NCBI GenBank assembly: GCA_032209605.1
Contig: JASFXZ010000033.1
Location: forward strand, 3,217,001-3,281,000
DNA length: 64,000 bases
Reading direction: 5' to 3'
From: Mactromeris polynyma
Taxonomy: Eukaryota; Mollusca; Bivalvia; Venerida; Mactridae
Shown here: piece after piece, positions 56,122-64,000 of the stretch
Numbering within the stretch: the stretch's first letter is position 1
Layout of the letters: each line of letters starts with the position of its first letter
Notes under the pieces: generated by a model
The model's input: the letters and a program-made list of their open reading frames with translations, nothing else
Databases searched by the model: none
Told to the model about the DNA's origin: nothing
Position numbers and translations under genes: made by a program

Positions 56122-57805
56122 TAAACTCACAGGAAGGTACATGTACTATTTTCTTGAGACGATGAATATGGATGGCGGTGCTTCGAGTAGAACTTCCGGT
56201 CAAGACGATGATAGCAGAGAAACGTTAAAGCGCCTCAAAACGACGTGTAAAAATCGTTGCATATGTGTCCGTCTTAAATGTAAAATGGATTACACAGCAT
56301 AACGATCATTATTTCTACAAGAACCAAGGTCATGTAACGTCGTTGCTAAATGACTTGTGACGTTGCTTGATGTCACCGAGAATAAATATGCGAGATGTAT
56401 TTTTTCTGCCGACTCGTCCGCTTTTATTTTGATTTGAAAGATCGTCGTGCCGACACGCTTCTTTAAACTCACTGAGAGAATGAAAATGTAAGACAAAAAC
56501 ACATCGCATAATTTAACACTGGATTCGAATGTGTAAAGACTCACTTTGTTTCGTATGTTATCCTTTTTAATGTACCCCGTAAAAACCAACGTGTATTACT
56601 ATTTAAGCCTGTTTTAATATGCACATGGAACATAGCTTTAGTATTATTCAAGTTAATAGCTGTCAATACTTCGTTATTTCGGAATTCATGACGTCACGCC
56701 ATGCGCAGATTCGTGTTACTATGATGAATACAGTTATTTATTTATAGACTGAAAACTAGTATGTACCCGTGTAAATGTGTGTGTCTGTGTTTTGCCTTTT
56801 AATTTCGCGTGTGAATGGTATTTAAACGTTTTGATTGTTCACTTGGGTGGTCTCTTAATACAATGTCTACTGTATACGTATATTGAAATCATAGGAAATG
56901 GGGATTTTCCGTCATCGTTCCGTTGAATATCGACGATTTACGAAAACTGTTCTAAATTGAATAAATTCACATACTGTTTTTGTTTTATTGTCGACTGTTA
57001 AATATTAACGATTGAAATATTAATAATGACAGGTAAAAAGTACAGTAAACAACATGATCAAATAATATTTCCCATACGTGAACTACTGTGCGAAGATAAG
57101 ATGTGTTTGAACAGTCGCATAGAAACAGAATTGTATCGGTTCTTAATTTTAAAAATAATGCATTAATGATTCGTGTAACTTGTGCAGAAAGTGCAACTAG
57201 GTGACAGTTGTCAACCGCCTAATCCTGCCATTTCTGGGACAGATTGTCGAGTTTGACATGTTGATGATCCATCCTTCTGACTGTCTATACCAATTCTTTG
57301 TATACAATCTTGTATGTTCAACTCCTATATTATTTAATATACTGACATAACAAAGTGTTCTTGATAGACTATTGTGATAGTAATCTATGTCCAAGTGACA
57401 TCTGTGATCTGCGGTTAGCCCCTTGCTGACAGCATTTTCAGTGCTTTGATTGTTGAAATGTACTTAAATAGCAAGCTCAAGTTTGATAGTATTAAGGATA
57501 TAAGGGTATTGAAATATATTCACAATCTTAAGCATCTTTGTGAAAACTAGGCCAGGTACTTCGATATTCAAATTATGATATATCCATTACCATAAATTAT
57601 CTTAGGTGATTTTTTTCTGTTAATGTTAATAATTGTTAACTTGAAAAGTAAGTTAAAATATGGTACACATGTACTCATGTGATTTGCAATATCTAATTGT
57701 ATTCAAAAAGTATTCAAAACATGTCTCGTATACCGATACATCACCTGTCTTATATACGACTGCCTAGAATAAAAGTATTATTTATAAATTTTGGAAAATA
57801 GTAAG

Positions 57806-57840
57806 TAATCCCTGTGGGGTTCGAACCCACGACCTATGTT
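57806..57840 (-). mobile_element. tRNA-like T arm at the array boundary, probable SINE head remnant
   Basis: The minus strand reads GTGGG TTCGAAC CCCAC (57830-57814), a perfect 5-bp T stem around a canonical 7-nt T loop. It includes the Pol III B box GGTTCGAACCC. I could not fit a matching acceptor stem, D arm or A box upstream on that strand, so a functional tRNA gene is unlikely and a decayed tRNA-derived SINE is the better reading. It begins within a few bases of the point where the tandem array stops. Confidence 0.5.
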
Positions 57841-58801
57841 TTGTCAATGTGACGTCATTAGTTTCTTTAGTCTTTTTACCGTTTCATTTTTGTACACCAG
57901 ATGTGTGTTTTCATGTCACAGAAGAATGGCAAAGATAGAGATAGTATTCAGCATTGCTTCGGTTCATATCAATGAATCCCCCCTAGATTTCTGTCTTTGT
58001 GGTTATTTGAAGGACAGACTCTGTAACCCACAACAACAGTGGAACTCAAAATGTCAAATCGTAGGGAATCCAGGTGCGTCACACTAGACACATATGGTTA
58101 ACACATATGCGACTAGAGTTTTAGCATGAAATGGCTTCGGAAATGATTATTATACCTGATCCAGCGAGACCCGAGACTGTTGCAGACCACGTTCGTTTCA
58201 AAAGCCTTGTTGTGCATTGTGTCATGACACGTTTATACTATCATTCTTATTACAATATTATGTTGGTTGTAACTTCCAGTTGTAAAGGTATCATGTTCAC
58301 ATTAACCTCTTCAGCTATCTATATTGAACCGTGTGCTGTTAGTTTTAAAATACCGTACATTATGCTCACAATTTATCACATTTATCCAAGTCGGAAGACC
58401 AGCAATATGTAGGCCTACTTCTGAAATTGTAAAAGTTGCTGAAACTTTGTAATTTAACTTGTTTTCCATAGTTAATATGTTTATGCCATACGCCAAATGT
58501 CCCATTGATCTAGATTCCGTGCGGTTGAAGTTGAAACTGACGTTTCCGTGGAAATGGCTGTTCCATGTTAACTATATTGTTAAATGTTGCAGACGAAAAA
58601 TAAAGTATCCCGGCGTCTTTAGTTTTCGACGGTACCAGCACTTAAATCAAAATACCCGCATGGCAAGATCAATATATCGCTATGTAAATAAATAGATATA
58701 TAAAACATTCATTTGTTCGAAATTATGTGAAATACAAGCGGAAAACAACCGCACCTTACTTCGAAATATCAACAAATATACCCTCACCCTATTACTTCCT
58801 T

Positions 58802-58817
58802 CCGGAAGATGACGTCA
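58802..58817. promoter_or_regulatory. Possible ETS + CRE composite motif
   Basis: CCGGAAG (58802-58808), an ETS core, is followed after one base by the full CRE palindrome TGACGTCA (58810-58817). Close ETS/CRE pairs are typical of animal housekeeping promoters, usually with CCGGAAG directly abutting TGACGTCA. No first exon is recognised nearby, so function is unproven. Confidence 0.25.
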
Positions 58818-58836
58818 TGGTTTTCTACGTAAATTT

Positions 58837-58894
58837 ACAAAAGGGAGGTATTTTTGTGTATTTAATCTCATTTCAATACAAAGGGAGGCAATTT
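58837..58894. repeat. Pair of AAAGGGAGG words, short dispersed-repeat remnant
   Basis: acaaaagggaggta (about 58837-58850) and tacaaagggaggca (about 58877-58890) lie 40 bp apart as imperfect direct repeats. Words of this kind are, from memory, frequent in mollusc repeats; the family is not assigned. Confidence 0.3.
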
Positions 58895-59157
58895 AATTTA
58901 TTTTCTACACAGTGATTTCCATTTTGGGGTTACCACTGGGGTAAAGAATAGTCCCAAAAATCGGAACAGTGAAAATACCATTTTTATTTCACTGATATAC
59001 CTCTATAAACCACTGAAAAGCATAACTAATATTAGATCTTGATCCTGAAAAACTGATTCTTTGTGAACACGGAGCCTGGTGTTGTCAGATACGTCAAGTA
59101 AACATAGATGTGTTATATGTAAGCAACAGTAAATGTATCCACAATGCCATCATTATT

Positions 59158-59366
59158 ATGTACTTGATTAATATGTAGGGCATGTTATTTATGTACTTGA
59201 TTAATATGTAGGGCATGTTATTTATATTTGTGTTCCTCTGTCAATGCAGTTCATTTATGTCACAGTAATGACACAAACACAAGTGGGGATATGAAATGTC
59301 TGACATCTAATAAATATGTAGGGCATGTTATTTATGTACTGGATTAATGTGAAGTGCGTGTTATTT
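59158..59366. repeat. 33-bp minisatellite, two split pairs
   Basis: Two adjacent, essentially identical 33-bp units (59158-59190 and 59191-59223) contain cttgattaatatgtagggca. After about 85 bp of other sequence, a partial unit (about 59309-59333) and a diverged full unit (59334-59366, with ggattaatgtgaagtgcgtg) follow. The second pair is clearly older or less homogenised. Confidence 0.8.
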
Positions 59367-59643
59367 TGGGAATGAAACGTGAAGGTTTGGAAACATTTAT
59401 CTGGATACTAATTAGATAATTTTGAATACATAACGTCACGAGTCTTGGTTCGTAGTGCACCTGGCAAAAACAACATTGATGTTAGCGTCTTGTTCACTTC
59501 TTGTGACAGATTCGACGACAGACAGCGCCCAAATTCAATCAATTGAAAAGTGATATTCGTTGGCAGTTTTGGGCACTATCAGACAACTTTTCGTGTTAAG
59601 ATATTTATCAGGTATGACGATGTATCATGATACTCATCTAGTT

Positions 59644-59729
59644 AACCACATAATTATCTAGTTAATTAAGTAGTTATCTAGTTACTTTAACGTGATAACC
59701 ACATACTTATCTAGTTCATTAAGTAGTTA
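59644..59729. repeat. Imperfect direct repeat, 53-bp period
   Basis: A block of about 33 bp beginning aaccacata at 59644 recurs at 59697 with two substitutions (ttatctagttaattaagtag against ttatctagttcattaagtag). The surrounding sequence is rich in the words tatctagtta and tagtta. Confidence 0.7.
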
Positions 59730-60982
59730 ACTGGTGGCAGAAATATGCCACAATACACAACAAATATGAACCTTCAAATTGCACCGACCTTCTTGTTTCA
59801 AGATATTTCTTGTTTTACCAAATTTTGTCGGGTATGTAATAAACAGAGTAGTCATTTTTTCTAGAATGTTTTAAAAATGATAAAAACTATGCTTTGTTGA
59901 GTTTTTATCGGGTTTATATGACGAGTTTAATAAAGTCAATAAAAATTACCACGAATGTAAGATTCCATTTATGACAAAAGAAGAAACAGTTGATTTTCGT
60001 CAAAACATTACCATGACCTCCATTTGTGCCAGCGAATTATGGTGAGTGTAATTCGGTGTTAGGAAAACAAAAGCTGACGCAACAAAAATACTCTAGATCT
60101 AGTTATATTTTTCAACCACTAAATAAGAGTTTAAATGATAATATAACAGATCATATTCAGATTAACTAGACAATAATTTTCAATGAAAAAACGTCATACT
60201 TCGTAGAAATATTATAATATTTAACAATGTCAATATCATTTGAGCACGTCTACGACACGCTTGTTTTGTTGTGACGTTACGCACGTGAGTTGTTATTTCA
60301 CTAGTGAATCATCGAATAAAATCCATGTTTGATATTACCACTCTACACCGTCCGTATGTTATGTTATAAATAGTGTCCAATACATTCTGTCTACTAATAC
60401 ACCACACTAGAAATGAAATGTTACCAACAGTTTTTCTTGTGACAAATATCATAAAAACGAAGACATTGTTGTATTGAAATATATCATGTGGAGTCCATTT
60501 TCAGAATGTAAAATTAATACTTTCTATACCATATTAGAAATTTATAAGTTGTAACATGTTTATGAACAGACGAAATTTGATTAGCAAAATATAACAAAAC
60601 ACAAGAAGAAAGCTCTTTCTACATAATAAAACGGTTGTATCCGTAAATATTGTAATGCGACCGTCAAATTCGTCCACATATATTATATAATGACAGACTG
60701 TCACTAAATTAACCACTTTCATATTCATTAGAGGATATTATGTGATTCTGTGATTGTTTGAAAGATTATTTAATTTCTCATTCAATGCATTTGCCTACTT
60801 AAGTCATTTACTACTTAATATTAAAAAAGCGATTTTAGTTGATAATATAACTTTAAATGTGACACTTCGAATGTCTGAATATAAAGTCTTGTGATATATT
60901 ATAAAGATTGAAAGAAAAATGCACGTTAGTTAATATTACACGCCAATAAATGTTTATCCGAATCCGTTCAAGACCAAGGTTA
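59730..60982. other. AT-rich intergenic stretch downstream of the PAN-domain gene
   Basis: No coding region supported. On the minus strand it lies 3' of the PAN-domain stop codon. An ATTAAA poly(A)-signal variant occurs about 210 nt past that stop (minus strand, 60774-60769), the closest plausible transcript end that I noticed, but this is weak. Confidence 0.4.
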
Positions 60983-61263
60983 TTACTTGATCGTTACTGT
61001 AGCTCCATTCAAAGCACAATTTCTTTGAAAGAGTGTAAAAAGGGAACCTGAACTGTAGGCGCCAGGTTGTGTCAGTGCAGTTTCTACTGACAAGTAACAC
61101 CCTCCCTCAATATGAAGGTCTGCGGTGCGGCACTCAAACGTAGTCTCAGCAGTACACGCATCCTTGCATGCTTGTTCCGAAAGTCCACCTATCACGCGAT
61201 TGTTGTTACCAGAAAGATATCTTCCATCAAATCTTCCGTATGTCGAACCGTACGACGTACATT
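60983..61263 (-). CDS. PAN/Apple-type domain exon, probable last coding exon
   Basis: This exon encodes 92 residues after a split codon and ends in TAA (60985-60983). It carries six cysteines at exon residues 1, 32, 36, 44, 55 and 82. The layout SEQACKDAC, then TFECR, then GGCYLS, and finally FQRNC is the hallmark of PAN/Apple domains, which bind proteins or carbohydrates in secreted and surface proteins. The acceptor is tgaccatttcag just upstream on the minus strand (61264 onward). It joins the exon at 62107-62170 in frame (phase 1; split codon GAA, Glu). An in-frame Met lies inside the intron side of the acceptor and is not taken as the start. No transmembrane segment follows the domain, so a secreted product is possible. 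A weak GT (gtaacg) near the end could make this an internal exon instead. Protein name not assigned. Confidence 0.75.
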
Positions 61264-62106
61264 CTGAAATGGTCAAATAAGTTGATTTTATTTCACAGGT
61301 ATAAAACAGATATACAAGTACATTCGATATTTCAAGTTACTATGTCCTTTTCAATAGAAAGAATGAATATTGTATAGACGTTTTATTTGGACAAGGCCTA
61401 AGTGCCCATACGCCGAAAATATGGCTGTTAAATTATTTGAATGAACTTACCTCAACAATACATTGGTATAATTCTTAATGTAATTGATAAAAGCAGTGTA
61501 GTCTTTAGTCGGATTTAATTGTCCGATTTATATCAATTTACAAAATTTGACATTTGAACAATGACCTTCCGCTGTGATCCAGTTAAATGATAAAAAAAGG
61601 AATATGCTAAATTGGACTATAACAGATTGCTATCCAGCCTAACATGACCAAATAAGAAACGTTGGACAACCCCAACACCTTATATAAAGTTACAGTCGCT
61701 GTTTCTCCGTTACCTCATTTGAGCCGCTGGACATGTTTTATTGCATGATTTGGACACGTTATACATATTTGGTATATATTCACTGGAATCAGGCGGATGG
61801 AAATGTATTAGCCGCAAGCATTGAACTTTTTTGCAATACTACTAGTTTGCTGCAGTTAATATTATCGCATTAGACATCAAAGTTAACGGGAGTATTTGCT
61901 CGAAAATGAACTGCGTAAAACTGTGAGTTTCTGTGATAACACTGACATGATCGAAAGACCAATAAAATGATGACTTTTGTGTTTAGAACGACTTTCCATA
62001 CGGTTCTACTATTAGACATTAATGAAAGATATGACCTTTTTAAATCGGGACACAACTTTGTATTCTATGTATATACACACGGGTTATGATAGACGACCAT
62101 ACTTAC
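61264..62106 (-). other. Intron between the two PAN-gene exons (843 nt)
   Basis: Starts gtaagtatgg and ends tgaccatttcag on the minus strand, matching GT-AG rules with a strong donor. It is AT-rich and holds no further exon that keeps the reading frame. Confidence 0.65.
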
Positions 62107-62170
62107 CACTGAGACACGTGTTGTCTGAAGCGTTGTAACTGTAACCATCACGACATGTCCTACAAATGTC
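62107..62170 (-). CDS. EGF-like cysteine-rich exon of the PAN-domain gene
   Basis: A 64-nt exon with a textbook acceptor (gtgatttttttgttttcag) and donor (gtaagta). It begins in phase 0 and encodes DICRTCRDGYSYNASDNTCLS plus the first base of a split Glu codon. The C-x2-C-x-(D)GY-x-Y-N-x-C spacing resembles the last half of EGF-like or related short cysteine modules that often precede PAN domains in secreted animal proteins. Phase agreement with the downstream exon is exact. Upstream exons, the start codon and the promoter were not found between here and 64000. They may lie beyond the window, or the gene may be an incomplete duplicate. Confidence 0.65.
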
Positions 62171-63207
62171 CTGAAAACAAAAAAATCACTGTAGAAGTTC
62201 AAAATACGTCGGACTGTTTTATATCGATCTCAGCATGAACACAATACTGTAAATACCTGTATATCGAACATTTTATAATTATGTTTCTTTAATCAAATTA
62301 TGATAACATTTTATTCATGTCATTTACAAATATTTCAAAACTTGATATACATATGATTTCAATTTTATTAGTTATTATGTCGATTTTCCTAGTTTGAAAC
62401 CATGTCCATGTATAATAACATGTTTTATTATATCCTTATGCCATTTTGGTTCGTTGAATATGTAAAAAACAGAAATATATGTACAATATGTTCATACTCT
62501 AAAAGTAATCTTGAGGATAAAAAATAATTACCAATACTCCTCCAAAAATAAATACTTTGTTATAACATAATTATATTATTCATTGTTTAAAGTATAGCAT
62601 TACAGTGAGCATAATCATATCTTTCCAAGTATAATAATTATTGCCATGTTTGGTGTAGTTTCGTATCTTTTAAAGTAATCGGATCTTCAAATGCCAATAG
62701 TGACGCAATTGTTAAAGGCAAGCTAATATAATACTGATATTTGAAGCAAGTTCATCCATCAATTGTGTTTGTGTCTTATGTACGTTTTGATTTCATTATT
62801 GTTTACGCGTATATGTATTTCTCTTGTCTCCTTATACTTTTAGGGTGGCCACGCAATTGTGGCATGTGGGAATGCTGAACTTCTTCATTCAGTACTTAAA
62901 TTTCACATTTTTATTCCTTTTATAGTAAGCAGATTTGAGCATTTACCGATGTATTGATCTTTGTTGTCTGATAGATCTAAAATGTCGAAGAAACTAAATC
63001 GAGCACGCGGCGGTGAGGGACATACGGACATTTGCATAACTGTATATGTTTTTTGTCGACCTACAGGATATAAATGATGTTAAACGCAAAGAACCTTCGT
63101 AAAATCAAATTACGGAATTTCTTGATTACACAAAATACCTCTGTGTATAATACGTAATTAATAATAAACTTTATTTATTGAAGATAACTCATTAAAACAT
63201 GCATATA
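62171..63207. other. AT-rich stretch upstream of the last recognised exon
   Basis: On the minus strand this should be intron or 5' flank of the PAN-domain gene. I found no additional cysteine-rich exon with matching splice sites. A tight polypyrimidine acceptor on the plus strand (ttatacttttag, about 62833-62844) opens 37 codons without resemblance to a known protein. At about 63155-63181 the minus strand reads aataaataaagttt, adjoining the end of the inverted dispersed segment. Confidence 0.4.
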
Positions 63208-63550
63208 AAACAGAGAGAATACGTAACTACGGGGAACGCCACATACACAAGACAATACCTCCCCACGCAGACCTCAGGAAATATAACAATCCACAAAACA
63301 TAATGCAATTAAGGAGGACAAACGGTACACATATTAAGGAACAGAGGCACAAGGAATGGCCCAACAGACCATAAGGGAAGGGGAGGGGGGAATTAATGGA
63401 TGGAAAAGCTCACAGGACAATTCAAGACAACTGGCCACAATAGGCCACAATTGGGCAGGAAACACTCTGAACACTGTATAAAGCGACAGAATTGCATATG
63501 GGAAAGGGAAACATAAAACATTCATAACACAAACAGAAACAACAATCATA
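63208..63550 (-). repeat. Inverted, diverged copy of the array's pyrimidine-rich segment
   Basis: The minus strand matches unit offsets 3686-4067 over its whole length (for example cgttccccgtagttacg and ccattaattcccccc) with scattered substitutions and one gap of about 33-35 bp around 63375. One end stops at tatgattgttg (63551 side), the other near ctctctgttt. It is clearly more diverged than any array copy is from another, so it is an independent genomic copy. A 112-codon open frame across it is a by-product. Confidence 0.85.
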
Positions 63551-63552
63551 CC

Positions 63553-63733
63553 AAGTCGCCAGATCTCAATGTTATTACAGGCGAGATTGGAGGCGACCGT
63601 ATCCCCTCGCAATCTGCATGAACTGGAACAGACCCTTGCGCAAGAATGGATGAATATTCCCCAAGGTTTCATCCGAAACTACCTTCTGTCGATGACACAA
63701 AGGTGTGTGCATGTCGTAAGCGCCATGGGATGA
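63553..63733 (+). pseudogene. Tc1/mariner-family transposase, C-terminal fragment, frameshifted
   Basis: The remnant starts with KSPDLN (63553-63570), the motif before the last catalytic acidic residue of Tc1-like DDE transposases. The next codons have decayed and that residue is not recognisable. A frame change near 63604-63608 restores a clear C-terminus: RNLHELEQTLAQEWMNIPQ, then an FIRNYLLSM block and QRCVHVVSA, ending in TGA (63731-63733). The pattern EW-x2-IPQ-x2-I-x6-SM-x2-RC-x2-V is typical of the family. Everything N-terminal is missing; the dispersed segment lies directly against the broken end. Not functional. Confidence 0.82.
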
Positions 63734-64000
63734 AACACGAGGTTTTAGTTACTCGGTGTACGGATTTTATTGCGATTCGGTGACTTTTCACAATGTTGGG
63801 ATTTCGCGTTATGTCATTTTGTGAATTCGGATTTTACAGTGATGTTTTTATTTATTCAGTTTTATATGTATTTGTTGATCAATTGCAAATAAATTTCTAA
63901 GAAGTACGTATGATGCGGTGAAATAATTATATTCCAAATTTGAACGAAATCCGCTCACCAGTAATCCAGTTATACCGAATTATATAAGTGTCGGGTTAGA
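63734..64000. other. Sequence after the transposase remnant, nothing recognised
   Basis: AT-rich. It should contain the downstream end of the Tc1-like element, but I could not identify a terminal inverted repeat because the other end is absent. Confidence 0.4.

Larger units (their letters stand above)
55109..57801. repeat. Tandem macrosatellite unit 14 (subtype B, truncated at the array edge)
   Basis: The unit matches subtype B, including the 8-bp insertion, until ttttggaaaatag ending at 57801. Other units then continue gagacttattcc, but this one turns to taagtaatccctgtgg. About 1.55 kb is missing, including the pyrimidine-rich dispersed segment. Private changes are T at 57603 and A at 57658, a site that is C or G in all other units. 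It follows a B unit directly, a second break in the A/B alternation. Confidence 0.96.
57841..59157. other. Single-copy AT-rich flank, no gene recognised
   Basis: Several open frames of 60-93 codons occur (for example plus strand 57836-58087 and 58131-58412). None has a recognisable domain, clear start context or splice partner. Two TGACGTCA words occur (57850 and 58810). No exon could be supported. Confidence 0.5.

Noticed and set aside
1..57801. rDNA, 5S, snRNA or histone gene array
   Set aside because: None of the conserved words of 5S rRNA, U1, U2 or U6 snRNA, or histone proteins was found in the unit on either strand.
1..57801. CRISPR-like or bacterial repeat system
   Set aside because: The unit is 4.2 kb with transposon remnants and the flank has spliced exons, so this is a eukaryotic satellite.
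57836..58915. Open frames of 62-93 codons beyond the array edge
   Set aside because: AT-rich, no domains, no splice context; compatible with chance.
61447..61570. Extra exon on the minus strand ending at the strong donor GAG|gtaagt (61452)
   Set aside because: Every frame from the nearest AG acceptors meets a stop codon or breaks the frame into the PAN exon; taken as a cryptic donor.
62833..62990. Plus-strand exon after a strong polypyrimidine acceptor
   Set aside because: Only 37 codons are open, the product resembles nothing known, and no partner exon or donor supports it.
63334..63672. 112-codon minus-strand open frame
   Set aside because: It lies across the inverted dispersed segment and antisense to the transposase remnant; in the array the corresponding frame is interrupted, so no selection is evident.

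Overview
The window looks like nuclear DNA of a marine or freshwater mollusc, most likely a bivalve. The evidence is the AT-rich sequence, spliced coding exons, tRNA-derived SINE sequence, a decayed Tc1-like transposase, and a dispersed repeat whose wording (modules such as GACCTAGTTTTTGACCCC and GGAGTGTTTACAAGG, bounded by GCTCACCTGA) I recognise from memory as common in bivalve genomes. Nothing suggests a prokaryote or a virus.

About 90% of the window (1-57801) is one head-to-tail tandem array of a 4.2-kb unit: 13 complete units and a 14th cut short at 57801. The array runs off the left edge, so its full size is unknown. Units differ from each other at only a handful of positions. They fall into two subtypes: A (4235 bp) and B (4243 bp, with an extra 8 bp, acgttaaa, about 1.1 kb into the unit plus linked base changes). 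The order A B A B A A B A B A B A B B is an alternating A/B dimer with two exceptions. Each unit contains, in order: a mollusc-type repeat bounded by 10-bp inverted ends and interrupted by a tRNA-derived SINE; about 2.7 kb of AT-rich sequence with no recognisable gene; and a pyrimidine-rich segment of about 380 bp that is also found once outside the array, inverted. I find no convincing protein gene in the unit. Its small open frames recur only because the DNA itself recurs.

From 57801 to 64000 the sequence is mostly single copy. It opens with a tRNA-like T arm exactly at the array edge, then an AT-rich stretch with short repeats. On the minus strand there are two exons (62170-62107 and 61263-60983) of a gene encoding a cysteine-rich protein with a PAN/Apple-type domain. 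The right end holds the inverted copy of the array segment (63208-63550), abutting the frameshifted C-terminal end of a Tc1-like transposase (63553-63733).

The most informative feature is the array's internal history. Linked variants show an alternating higher-order repeat, an unequal-crossover junction inside unit 6 that explains the A-A irregularity, mosaic units, a variant shared exactly four units apart, and more private changes in the last units. I found no enzymatic or defence system.
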